Below the pieces are notes generated by a model. The model was not told where the DNA came from, ran no database searches, and saw only the letters and a list, made by a program, of their open reading frames with translations. Positions 7,267-13,778 of a stretch of DNA of 18,650 bases are shown here, piece after piece. The stretch comes from an uncultured Collinsella sp. (GTDB lineage: Bacteria > Actinomycetota > Coriobacteriia > Coriobacteriales > Coriobacteriaceae). Position numbers and translations under genes: made by a program. Each line of letters opens with the position of its first letter. Position 1 is the stretch's first letter. The stretch is taken from NCBI GenBank assembly GCA_900542945.1, contig UQPI01000042.1, forward strand, positions 1-18,650. The letters run 5' to 3'.

Positions 7267-7455
7267 TTAGGAGCGCGCAACCTTGCCGGACTTGAGGCAG
7301 GTGGAGCAAACGTTCATCTTGCGACGGTGACCATCGACGACGACGTAGACGCGCTGGATGTTGGGGCGGAACTTACGGTTGGTGACGCGGTGAGAGTGGC
7401 TGATGGAGCGACCGGCAACGGGGTGCTTACCGCAAACTTCGCAAACTTTGGACAT
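7267..7455 (-). CDS. rpmB: 50S ribosomal protein L28, zinc-binding form
   Basis: A 62-residue protein starting MSKVCEVCGKHPVAGRSISH and containing NRKFRPNIQRVYVVVDGHRR, which is diagnostic for bacterial L28. It has two CxxC pairs (C5/C8 and C50/C53), the cysteine-containing C+ variant that binds zinc. A longer in-frame start upstream (7503) is rejected because AAGGAGGG (complement of about 7462-7469) is ideally placed for ATG 7455 and the family starts here. The gene is monocistronic: its own promoter lies upstream and a terminator follows. Confidence 0.97.
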   Translation of the reverse strand: MSKVCEVCGKHPVAGRSISHSHRVTNRKFRPNIQRVYVVVDGHRRKMNVCSTCLKSGKVARS

Positions 7456-7509
7456 AACTGACCCTCCTTGGGCGACAAACGAACATGTCGCGTTAACAAA
7501 CAAGCCTGA

Positions 7510-7518
7510 ACTATAGCA
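7510..7518 (-). promoter_or_regulatory. Probable rpmB promoter (extended -10)
   Basis: On the minus strand TGCTATAGT (complement of 7510-7518) is an extended -10 with five of six consensus bases, about 55 bases upstream of the rpmB start. No convincing -35 is present at 16-18 bases. Confidence 0.5.
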
Positions 7519-7740
7519 CAGAAGCAGCTCCCTGTGCGTAATCTACACAGAGATATTCCTCTTTTGGCGATAGTGCTCACGCCACGGCCCTGGACGTAGA
7601 TCCGATTTGCGTGCAGCAGAGGGGATTATGCCAGCTCGTGCGTGCGTTTTCAAGCTCGTCTCACAAATATATATAGGTTTATGGAGCGCCTGCGACCGTT
7701 TACGGATTGTTCTTTATTTATGCTCGCAATTCAGCTTGAG
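7519..7740. other. Intergenic stretch with no recognised gene
   Basis: Between the divergent rpmB promoter and the pyr leader there is no ORF with a ribosome-binding site, no tRNA-like cloverleaf and no clear repeat. An AT-rich patch TATATATAGG near 7668-7677 stands out from the GC-rich surroundings and could contribute to promoter activity, but I cannot support a specific site. Confidence 0.5.
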
Positions 7741-7746
7741 GTTGGC

Positions 7747-7752
7747 TACACT
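7747..7752 (+). promoter_or_regulatory. Possible -10 of the pyr operon promoter
   Basis: TACACT is a plausible -10 hexamer that would start transcription near 7759-7760, just before the first leader hairpin (7771). No good -35 is seen. The alternative TTGACC (7758-7763) with TACCCA (7781-7786) would start inside the leader and destroy the antiterminator, so it is less likely. Confidence 0.35.
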
Positions 7753-7770
7753 ATCCCTTGACCATTAAAG

Positions 7771-7867
7771 GGGTACGAGATACCCACATGGAATTACATA
7801 GCTGCCAAAGAGCAGCCCTTCCTGTGGGTGTCTGGTCCGCTTTAAGCGGTCGGGCATCTATTTTTTT
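7771..7867 (+). promoter_or_regulatory. pyr leader transcription attenuator (probable PyrR-UMP target)
   Basis: Three mutually exclusive hairpins are visible. (a) GGGTA (7771-7775), loop CGAGA, TACCC (7781-7785): a candidate PyrR-binding anti-antiterminator; its five-base loop fits the NGNGA core of the known PyrR site, although the flanking CC/GG is not conserved. (b) GATACCCACA (7779-7788) with TGTGGGTGTC (7823-7832), extended by GGAA/TTCC: an antiterminator that uses the 3' arm of (a). It encloses a small hairpin GCTGC/GCAGC (7801-7816). (c) GGTGTCTGG-T-CCGC (7827-7840) with GCGGTCGGGCATC (7846-7858), then seven T (7861-7867): an intrinsic terminator that shares its left arm with (b). This is the standard logic of PyrR attenuation: UMP-PyrR stabilises (a), frees the left arm of (c) and stops transcription. 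Confidence 0.8.
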
Positions 7868-7885
7868 GACTGTGTCAGCAGTCAA
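7866..7885 (+). promoter_or_regulatory. Small hairpin between attenuator and pyrR ribosome-binding site
   Basis: TTGACTG (7866-7872) and CAGTCAA (7879-7885) form a 7-bp stem with a 6-base loop. It starts in the U-tract of the attenuator and ends 8 bases before the pyrR Shine-Dalgarno region (GAGGAAGGAG, from 7893). It may influence pyrR translation; function is unproven. Confidence 0.4.
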
Positions 7886-7906
7886 GACATGTGAGGAAGG
7901 AGATCG

Positions 7907-8491
7907 ATGGGCACGACTTCCCCCAAGGCGGTCATCATGGACGAGACCGCCGTCAATCGAGCGATGACCCGCATCGCGCACGAGATTCTCGAGCGCAACG
8001 AGGGCTGTGAAGACCTCGCTCTGGTCGGCATCGTCACGCGCGGCGACCTTCTGGCAAAGAAGCTCGCCGAGGAGATCAAGGAGATCGAGGGCGTCGACGT
8101 TCCGCTCGGTAGCCTCGACATCAGCTTCTACCGCGATGACTACGCTACCAATTTCGCTCCCGCGATCCACGCCACCAACATTCCCTTCAGCGTCGACGGC
8201 AAGCGCGTCGTGCTGGTGGACGACATCCTGTACACGGGCCGTACCATTCGCGCCGCTCTCGACGCCGTCATGGACCTGGGCCGTCCGAGCCGCATTGAGC
8301 TGGCCGTCCTCGTTGACCGCGGCCACCGCGAGCTCCCCATTTCGCCGGACTTTGTCGGCAAGAACGTTCCCTCGTCGCATGAGGAGAACGTGCACCTATA
8401 TATGAAGGAAGTCGACGGCCGCACCGCCGTCGAGATTAACGACGTCGCGCCGGGTTCCCACGTGGGCTCCGCGCCGCTGGGAGGTGAGTAG
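7907..8491 (+). CDS. pyrR: Bifunctional pyr operon regulator / uracil phosphoribosyltransferase
   Basis: PyrR binds the pyr mRNA leader when charged with UMP and promotes attenuation; many members also make UMP from uracil and PRPP. The PRPP-binding signature VVLVDDILYTGRT (101-113) is intact, including the D105-D106 pair, and DISFYRDDYATNF (71-83) and the region around LVDRGHRELPI match PyrR rather than other phosphoribosyltransferases. Length (194 residues) is slightly above the usual about 180 because of a C-terminal tail. ATG 7907 has AAGGAG (7897-7902) four bases upstream. The attenuator just upstream is the expected target, so PyrR probably regulates its own operon. Its last 8 bases overlap the longest possible pyrB frame. 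Confidence 0.95.
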   Translation: MGTTSPKAVIMDETAVNRAMTRIAHEILERNEGCEDLALVGIVTRGDLLAKKLAEEIKEIEGVDVPLGSLDISFYRDDYATNFAPAIHATNIPFSVDGKRVVLVDDILYTGRTIRAALDAVMDLGRPSRIELAVLVDRGHRELPISPDFVGKNVPSSHEENVHLYMKEVDGRTAVEINDVAPGSHVGSAPLGGE

Positions 8492-8495
8492 TACC

Positions 8496-9440
8496 GTGGC
8501 GTTCAACCATAAGCACCTGATCGACATTACCGAGTACTCCGAAGAGGACATCAAGCTCATCCTCGAGACCGCCAAGGCGTTCTCCGAGGTCAACGAGCGT
8601 GCGATCAAGAAGGTCCCCACGCTCAAGGGCAAGACTATCGTCAACATGTTCAACGAGCCCTCGACGCGCACCCGCAGCTCCTTCGAGCTCGCCGAGAAGC
8701 GTCTTTCGGCCGACAGCCTCAACTTTGGCGGTTCCTCGACCTCCACGGTCAAGGGCGAGAGCCTCGTCGACACCGTCGAGACCCTCAACGCCTATAAGAT
8801 CGACTGCATCGTCGTGCGCGACAAGCACGCCGGCGCTCCCTACATCGTCACGCAGAACTCGCCCGCAAGCGTCATCTGCGCCGGTGACGGCAAGCACAAC
8901 CATCCCACGCAGGCCCTGCTCGACCTGTACACCATCTGGGAGCACAAGGGTGACTTCCACGGTCTGAAGGTCGCCGTCGTCGGCGATATCGCGCACTCCC
9001 GCGTCTGCGGCTCGCTGATCCCCGCCCTTAAGATTATGGGCTGCGAGACCTACGCCGTCGCCCCCGGCACGCTGCTGCCGCCGGCGCCCGAGGTCCTGGG
9101 CTGCGACCACGTGACGAGCGACCTCGATTCCGTCCTGCCCGAGCTGGACGTCGTCTACATGCTGCGCGTGCAGCAGGAGCGCCTCGAGGGTGCCCCGTTC
9201 CCGACCATTCGCGAGTACCACAAGCTCTTCGGTCTGACCAAGGATCGCGAGAAGCTCATGAAGCCCGATGCGATCATCTGCCACCCGGGCCCCATCAACC
9301 GCGGCGTCGAGTTCGACTCCTATATGGCCGACCACCCGCAACGCTCCGTCATCCTGGAGCAGGTCTACGCCGGTATCTGCGTGCGTATGGCTATCCTGTA
9401 TCTGCTGCTTGGAGGTGCCGATAATGGCCTTGCTTCTTAA
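8496..9440 (+). CDS. pyrB: Aspartate carbamoyltransferase catalytic subunit
   Basis: Condenses carbamoyl phosphate with L-aspartate, the committed step of pyrimidine synthesis. The carbamoyl-phosphate loop NEPSTRTRSS is at 53-62, the KGES loop at 86-89, and GDGKHNHPTQALLD at 130-143; HPGPINRG (263-270) carries the aspartate-domain signature. I chose GTG 8496 (314 residues) because GGAGGTGA (8480-8487) is 8 bases upstream and the family begins close to this point; GTG 8484 in the same frame lies within that Shine-Dalgarno. No pyrI regulatory subunit is present, so it is probably an unregulated trimeric type. The 3' end overlaps pyrC by 17 bases. Confidence 0.97.
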   Translation: MAFNHKHLIDITEYSEEDIKLILETAKAFSEVNERAIKKVPTLKGKTIVNMFNEPSTRTRSSFELAEKRLSADSLNFGGSSTSTVKGESLVDTVETLNAYKIDCIVVRDKHAGAPYIVTQNSPASVICAGDGKHNHPTQALLDLYTIWEHKGDFHGLKVAVVGDIAHSRVCGSLIPALKIMGCETYAVAPGTLLPPAPEVLGCDHVTSDLDSVLPELDVVYMLRVQQERLEGAPFPTIREYHKLFGLTKDREKLMKPDAIICHPGPINRGVEFDSYMADHPQRSVILEQVYAGICVRMAILYLLLGGADNGLAS

Positions 9441-10713
9441 GAATGCCCACGTCGTCGACCCGTCCGTCGAGCTTGACGGTGTCGTTGACGTCCTGATTGA
9501 CGGCGACAAGATCGCCGAGGTCGGCGAGAATCTCTCCGTCGAGGGAGCCGAGGTCCGCGACCTTTCCGGCAAGTACCTCGTCCCCGGCCTGGTGGACATG
9601 CACGTTCACCTTCGCGAGCCCGGCTACGAGGTCAAAGAGGACATCGAGAGCGGCACCCGCGCAGCTGCCAAGGGCGGCTTTACCGGCGTGTGCGCCATGC
9701 CCAACACCGATCCCGTCACCGATAACGGCACCGTCGTGGAGTTCGTCAAGTCCCGCGCTGCCGAGGTCGGCCACTGCCGCGTCTATCCGTCGGGCGCCAT
9801 GACCCGCGGTCTTAAGGGCGAGGCCATGTCCGAGATGGGCGATATGGTCGCCCACGGCGCCGTCGCCTTCACCGACGACGGTCGCGGCGTGCAGGGCGCG
9901 GGCATGCTCCGTCGCTGCATGGACTACGGCAAGATGTTCGGCAAGGTCTTCATGAGCCACTGCCAGGACGAGGACCTGGTCGGCCACGGCCAGATCAACG
10001 AGGGCAAGGTCTCGACCCGTCTGGCCCTCGAGGGTTGGCCGGCTGCCGGCGAGGAGCTCCAGATCGCCCGCGACATCGAGATCGCCAAGCTGACCGGTGC
10101 CAAGCTGCACATCCAGCACATCTCCACCGCCCATGGCCTGGAGATCGTGCGTGCCGGTAAGGCCGCTGGCGTTCAGGTTACCTGCGAGGCCACCCCGCAT
10201 CACATGTTCCTGACTGAGAACGACCTGGACGAGACCTACAACACCTCGCTCAAGGTCAATCCGCCGCTGCGTACCGAGGAAGATGCCGAGGCCATCCGTC
10301 AGGGCGTCATCGACGGCACCGTCGACGCTATCGTCACCGATCACGCTCCCCACACCCCGTGGGAGAAGGCCCGCGAGTTCGAGCTTGCGCCCTTTGGCAT
10401 GATCGGCCTTGAGACCTCCCTGTCGCTCGTACTCACCGAGCTGGTCAACACGGGCAAGATGAGCGTGGGCCGCATGGTCGAGCTCATGGCCATCAAGCCG
10501 CGTGAGATTCTGGGCCTCGACCAGGTTCAGGTCAAGGCGGGCTCCGTTGCCGACCTGACCGTGTTCGACCCCTCTGCCACCTGGACGGTCGGTGAGGACG
10601 GTTATGAGTCGCGCGCCGAGAACTCCGGTTTTGCCGGCCGCACGCTTACCGGTCGTGCCACCGATGTGTTTGTCGGCGGTAAGCAGACGCTCGCCGACGG
10701 CTGCATCTGCTAG
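9424..10713 (+). CDS. pyrC: Dihydroorotase, class I
   Basis: Cyclises carbamoyl-aspartate to dihydroorotate. This 429-residue amidohydrolase has predicted zinc ligands H60 and H62 (DMHVHLREPG), D152 (TDDG), H179, H232 and D306 in TDHAPHT, with the substrate-binding MPNTDPV at 92-98. The pattern and length are those of class I (Bacillus-type) PyrC rather than the shorter E. coli type. ATG 9424 is within the end of pyrB, with GGAGGTG (9411-9417) six bases upstream. It is the last gene of the tightly overlapped first half of the operon: a 92-base gap with two hairpins follows. Confidence 0.97.
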   Translation: MALLLKNAHVVDPSVELDGVVDVLIDGDKIAEVGENLSVEGAEVRDLSGKYLVPGLVDMHVHLREPGYEVKEDIESGTRAAAKGGFTGVCAMPNTDPVTDNGTVVEFVKSRAAEVGHCRVYPSGAMTRGLKGEAMSEMGDMVAHGAVAFTDDGRGVQGAGMLRRCMDYGKMFGKVFMSHCQDEDLVGHGQINEGKVSTRLALEGWPAAGEELQIARDIEIAKLTGAKLHIQHISTAHGLEIVRAGKAAGVQVTCEATPHHMFLTENDLDETYNTSLKVNPPLRTEEDAEAIRQGVIDGTVDAIVTDHAPHTPWEKAREFELAPFGMIGLETSLSLVLTELVNTGKMSVGRMVELMAIKPREILGLDQVQVKAGSVADLTVFDPSATWTVGEDGYESRAENSGFAGRTLTGRATDVFVGGKQTLADGCIC

Positions 10714-10733
10714 CATAGCCTTATCGCTTTTGT

Positions 10734-10790
10734 GCGCGGCGCCCTTGCGGTGCCGCGCTTTCTGTTCGTTTAGACCATGCAACCGCATGG
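10734..10790 (+). promoter_or_regulatory. Two consecutive hairpins between pyrC and pyrK
   Basis: GCGCGGCGCC (10734-10743) pairs with GGTGCCGCGC (10749-10758), a 10-bp stem with one G-U pair and a CTTGC loop, followed by TTTCTGTTCGTTT. This resembles a leaky intrinsic terminator. CCATGC (10775-10780) then pairs with GCATGG (10785-10790), ending 6 bases before the pyrK Shine-Dalgarno GGAG (10797-10800). Together they could lower transcription or translation of pyrKDF relative to pyrRBC, or mark RNA processing. This is the only real gap in the operon. Confidence 0.55.
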
Positions 10791-10805
10791 GGGATTGGAG
10801 CGTCT

Positions 10806-11597
10806 ATGCCCACACCTTCCACTGCACGCATGCACGACTTCGAGGTCGTCTCGAACCGGGAGATCGCCGACGGCATCTTCTCGCTCGTCATCTCGGCCCC
10901 CAAGCTTGCAAGTGCGCTCAAGCCCGGTCAGTTTGTGAACATCGCCGTCCCCGGCGATGCGTCTTCTCTGCTTCGTGTGCCCTTGAGTTTCTACCGCGCC
11001 GACGCCGAGGCCGGCACCGTCGAGCTGTGGTACGCCGTCGTGGGCGACGATACCCGCCGTTTGTCCCAGATGGGCCCCGGCTCCACCTCTAACCTGCTGG
11101 GCCCCGGTGGTCGTGGCTGGATGGTACCCGAGGGCACCAGGAAGGCTTTGCTCGTCGCCGGTGGTATCGGCGTTCCGCCTGTGCTTTGTCTTGCCGGTAT
11201 GCTTGCCGAGCAGGGCGTGGATGTCGACGTTTGCCTGGGCTTTGGCACCGCTTCCAAGGCCGTGGGTGTCGATGAGTTCCGCGCGCTGGGCGCCACGGTT
11301 AACGTGTGCACCGATGATGGCACGCTGGGCACGCACGGTTTTTGCACCGACCCGGCAGCCGAGCTGCTCGGAGAGGGCGGCTACGACTATGTGGCCAGCT
11401 GCGGCCCCGCTGTCATGATGAAGAAAGTCGCCGCCGCTGCCGCCGAGGCCGGTGCGTACTGCGAGGTGTCGCTCGAGCGCATGATGAGCTGTGGCTTTGG
11501 CGCCTGCAACACCTGCAATGTCGAGACGGTCGACGGTATGAAGGGCGCCTGCATGTGCGGCCCCGTGTTCGATGCTTCCAAGGTGGTGGTCTTCTAG
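10806..11597 (+). CDS. pyrK: Dihydroorotate dehydrogenase B, electron-transfer subunit
   Basis: PyrK carries FAD and a [2Fe-2S] cluster and passes electrons from dihydroorotate oxidation in PyrD to NAD+. The order is an N-terminal FAD-binding beta-barrel (RVPLSFYRAD, 57-66), an NAD-binding domain with LLVAGGIGVPPV (115-126) and YVASCGP (195-201), and a C-terminal iron-sulfur region. Predicted cluster ligands are C229, C234, C237 (CGFGACNTC) and C249 ahead of GPVF. Length (263) is normal. ATG 10806 has GGAG five bases upstream. The stop codon overlaps the first possible pyrD start by one base (TAGTG). Confidence 0.95.
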   Translation: MPTPSTARMHDFEVVSNREIADGIFSLVISAPKLASALKPGQFVNIAVPGDASSLLRVPLSFYRADAEAGTVELWYAVVGDDTRRLSQMGPGSTSNLLGPGGRGWMVPEGTRKALLVAGGIGVPPVLCLAGMLAEQGVDVDVCLGFGTASKAVGVDEFRALGATVNVCTDDGTLGTHGFCTDPAAELLGEGGYDYVASCGPAVMMKKVAAAAAEAGAYCEVSLERMMSCGFGACNTCNVETVDGMKGACMCGPVFDASKVVVF

Positions 11598-12520
11598 TGG
11601 GTACCGTGAACATGGCCGTCGATTTCGGCGGCGTCAAGATGCAGAACCCCATCAACACCGCAGCCGGTACCTTTGGCTACGGTTGGCAGTTCCAGAACTT
11701 CTTTGATGTTTCCCAGCTGGGCGCCATCACCACCAAGGGTTGCGCTGCCGAGCCCTGGCCCGGCAACCCCGCGCCCCGCATGGCCGAGATTCCCGGCGGT
11801 ATGATCAACTCCGTGGGCCTTCAGAACCCCGGCGTGGCCGCCTTTGCCCGCGAGTCCGGTCCGTGGCTCGAACAGTTGTCCAAGGACGGCTGCCAGGTCA
11901 TCTGTCAGGTTGCCGGCCACTCCGTTGACGAGTTTGTCCGCGCACTCGAGATGTATGTCGAGCTGTGCCCCTGGGCTGCCGGCTACGAGATCAACGTGAG
12001 CTGCCCTAATATCGCCGCCGGCGGTGCCGCCATGGGCTCCACGCCCGAGGGCGCCTCTTCCGTTATGGCTGCCTGCCGCAAGGTGACCGATAAGCCGCTG
12101 TTCGTGAAGATGGCGCCGGTCAACGTCGCCGAGATTGCCAAGGCTCTCGAGGCTGCCGGTGCCGACGGCCTTTCAGTCATCAACTCCATCCAGGGCATGG
12201 CCATCGACGTCCATACCCGCAAGTCCCGCGTGGCCAAGCCCAAGGGCGGCCTTTCGGGCCCGCTGTGCCACCACATCGCCGTGCGCATGGTCTGGGAGGT
12301 TGCCCAGGCCGTCGATATCCCCATCAACGGTGTCGGCGGTGTCATGACCGGCGAAGATGCGGCCGAGTTTATCCTGGCCGGCGCCACCTGCGTGTCGGTC
12401 GGCATGGCCAACTTCGTCGATCCGTGCGCTTCGCTCAAGATCGCGCACGAGCTCGAGGCCTGGGCCGAGTCTCAGGGCGTGAAGGACATCAACGAACTGG
12501 TAGGTGCGTTCGAATGCTAG
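11597..12520 (+). CDS. pyrD: Dihydroorotate dehydrogenase B (NAD+), catalytic subunit
   Basis: FMN enzyme of class 1B that oxidises dihydroorotate to orotate as a complex with PyrK. Visible motifs are QNPINTAAGTFGYG near the N-terminus, GGMINSVGLQNPG, EINVSCPNI with catalytic C136 (numbered from GTG 11597; a Cys, as in class 1 enzymes, rather than the Ser of class 2), and the phosphate-binding end PINGVGGVMTGEDA. The start is uncertain: GTG 11597 overlaps the pyrK stop and has GGTGGTGG 7-8 bases upstream; GTG 11606 and ATG 11612 are in the same frame and would fit the family almost as well. The 3' end overlaps pyrF by 7 bases. The NAD+-linked form suits an anaerobe. Confidence 0.95.
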   Translation: MGTVNMAVDFGGVKMQNPINTAAGTFGYGWQFQNFFDVSQLGAITTKGCAAEPWPGNPAPRMAEIPGGMINSVGLQNPGVAAFARESGPWLEQLSKDGCQVICQVAGHSVDEFVRALEMYVELCPWAAGYEINVSCPNIAAGGAAMGSTPEGASSVMAACRKVTDKPLFVKMAPVNVAEIAKALEAAGADGLSVINSIQGMAIDVHTRKSRVAKPKGGLSGPLCHHIAVRMVWEVAQAVDIPINGVGGVMTGEDAAEFILAGATCVSVGMANFVDPCASLKIAHELEAWAESQGVKDINELVGAFEC

Positions 12521-13230
12521 AGACCGATGCCCGCGACCGTGTTATCGTCGCCCTCGACTGCGACCGTGAGCGTGCGCTCGAGCTTGCCCACGAGCTTTCG
12601 GGCCATGCCGCCTGGCTCAAGGTTGGCATGACGCTCTATTACGCCGAGGGTCCTGAGATCGTCAAGACGTTCAAGGATTTGGGCTTTAAGGTCTTCCTTG
12701 ACCTCAAGTTCCATGATATTCCGCATCAGGTTCGCGGTGCCGCCCGCTCGGCCTCGCTTGCCGGTGCCGATCTGCTTTCGGTCCACGGCTTGGGTTCGGG
12801 CGCCATGCTCGCTGCCTGCCGCGAGGGCGCCGAGGAGGCGCGCGAGGACCGCGCCAAGCTCGTCGCCATCACCGTGCTCACGAGCATGAACCAGGATGCC
12901 TTGAGCGAGATCGGCGTCGAGTCGCCCGTGGCCGAGGAGGCCGCCCGCCTGGCAAAGCTCGCTCAGGCCAACGGCATCGACGGTATCGTGTGCTCGCCGA
13001 TGGAGGCTCACGACATGCGTGAGCTGCTGGGTCCCGATGCCCTGATCGTGACTCCGGGTGTGCGTCCGGTGGGTGCCGCCCTTGGTGACCAGTCCCGCGT
13101 GGCGACGCCTTCCCAGGCTATCGAGCGTGGCGCAAGCCACATTGTGGTGGGCCGTCCCATCACCGGCGCCGACGATCCGGTTGCCGCCTTTGACGCCATC
13201 GTCACCGAGCTGGTCGAAAACGTCGCCTAA
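12514..13230 (+). CDS. pyrF: Orotidine-5'-phosphate decarboxylase
   Basis: Decarboxylates OMP to UMP. The catalytic signature DLKFHDIP is at 63-70 (D63, K65, D68), with LKVGMTLYY (35-43) just before it and the phosphate-binding VTPGVRP and VVGRPITGA near the C-terminus. The 238-residue length is typical of group I PyrF. ATG 12514 lies inside the last codons of pyrD, with AGGTG (12502-12506) upstream. It is the last gene of the operon; no pyrE follows, so orotate phosphoribosyltransferase must be encoded elsewhere. Confidence 0.97.
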   Translation: MLETDARDRVIVALDCDRERALELAHELSGHAAWLKVGMTLYYAEGPEIVKTFKDLGFKVFLDLKFHDIPHQVRGAARSASLAGADLLSVHGLGSGAMLAACREGAEEAREDRAKLVAITVLTSMNQDALSEIGVESPVAEEAARLAKLAQANGIDGIVCSPMEAHDMRELLGPDALIVTPGVRPVGAALGDQSRVATPSQAIERGASHIVVGRPITGADDPVAAFDAIVTELVENVA

Positions 13231-13275
13231 AAGATTCCCCTAAGTCACCACTTTTGGGTCTCATTAGCACAAAAT

Positions 13276-13333
13276 AGCCCCTGTGCCTGCGTAAACTTTC
13301 CCATCCTTTGTGTGGAATCGCAGGTCAGGGGCT
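13276..13333. repeat. Long imperfect inverted repeat between pyrF and mihF
   Basis: AGCCCCTG (13276-13283) plus CCTGCG (13286-13291) pair with CGCAGG (13319-13324) plus CAGGGGCT (13326-13333): 14 bp with a small 2x1 internal loop and a 27-base terminal loop. It could be the 3' end structure of the pyr operon, although TAACTTT after the stem is a poor U-tract; on the minus strand it is followed by ATTTTG, but no minus-strand gene ends here. Confidence 0.6.
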
Positions 13334-13352
13334 TAACTTTGGGCGCAGTATA

Positions 13353-13381
13353 TTGCACTTTTTGCGGGTATCGTCTAACCT
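13353..13381 (+). promoter_or_regulatory. Possible mihF-operon promoter
   Basis: TTGCAC (13353-13358), a 17-base spacer and TAACCT (13376-13381) form a modest sigma-70-like promoter (three of six matches in each hexamer). A competing candidate is the extended -10 TGCTAAAAT (13417-13425). The sequence does not decide between them. Confidence 0.35.
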
Positions 13382-13396
13382 ATGGAGCCGCGATTG

Positions 13397-13428
13397 GGCA
13401 TTTTGTACGTTCTACGTGCTAAAATGCC
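13397..13428 (+). promoter_or_regulatory. Near-perfect palindrome upstream of mihF
   Basis: GGCATTTT (13397-13404) and AAAATGCC (13421-13428) are perfect inverted copies; inside them GTACGT and ACGTGC continue the pairing with one wobble and one bulged T, leaving a three-base loop TCT. The right arm contains an extended -10, TGCTAAAAT. It is either a DNA operator over the mihF promoter or, if transcription starts upstream, a 14-bp hairpin in the mihF 5' leader. Confidence 0.6.
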
Positions 13429-13469
13429 AATTATTGAATCAGATATAACCCAACTTTTTGGAGGTACGA

Positions 13470-13778
13470 ATGGCACTCCCTCAGCTTACCGATGAGCAGC
13501 GCAAGCAGGCTCTTGAGAAGGCTGCTGCCGCACGTCACGCCCGCGCTGAGCTTCGCGAGCAGATCAAGAAGGGCGAGAAGTCCCTCGAGTCCGTGCTCAA
13601 CTCCGATGACCCCATCGCTTCCCGCATGAAGGTTTCCACCCTCATCGAGTCTCTCCCCGGTTATGGCAAGGCCAAGGCCGCCAAGATCATGGAGGAGCTC
13701 GGTATCTCCGCTACTCGTCGCGTCCAGGGCCTCGGCGTCCGTCAGCGCGAGCAGCTCCTCGAGCAGCTGACCAAATAA
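13470..13778 (+). CDS. mihF: Actinobacterial-type integration host factor (mIHF)
   Basis: A 102-residue nucleoid-associated DNA-binding protein. MALPQLTDEQRKQALEKAAA, followed by ARHARAELREQIKKG, and the C-terminal LPGYGKAKAAKIMEELGI and RRVQGLGVRQREQLLEQL match the mycobacterial mIHF family: an N-terminal basic helix and a helix-two-turn-helix core (about 55-102). It is unrelated to the proteobacterial IHF/HU fold. ATG 13470 has GGAGG (13460-13464) at ideal spacing; an in-frame TTG 12 bases upstream is not used. The stop directly abuts the gmk start, the usual mihF-gmk-rpoZ order of Actinobacteria, and this helps place the organism. Confidence 0.95.
   Translation: MALPQLTDEQRKQALEKAAAARHARAELREQIKKGEKSLESVLNSDDPIASRMKVSTLIESLPGYGKAKAAKIMEELGISATRRVQGLGVRQREQLLEQLTK

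Noticed and set aside
7504..7740. A tRNA or other structured RNA gene
   Set aside because: No acceptor-stem pairing, T-loop GTTCGA motif or other cloverleaf feature could be found.
7788..7967. A possible leader peptide starting at ATG 7788 in the pyr leader
   Set aside because: It has no Shine-Dalgarno, no run of regulatory codons, and continues past the attenuator into pyrR in another frame. RNA-structure control explains the region better.
9391..10788. A 465-codon minus-strand frame opposite pyrC
   Set aside because: It is an antisense shadow of pyrC, which has all zinc ligands; the antisense product is compositionally biased and lacks a ribosome-binding site.
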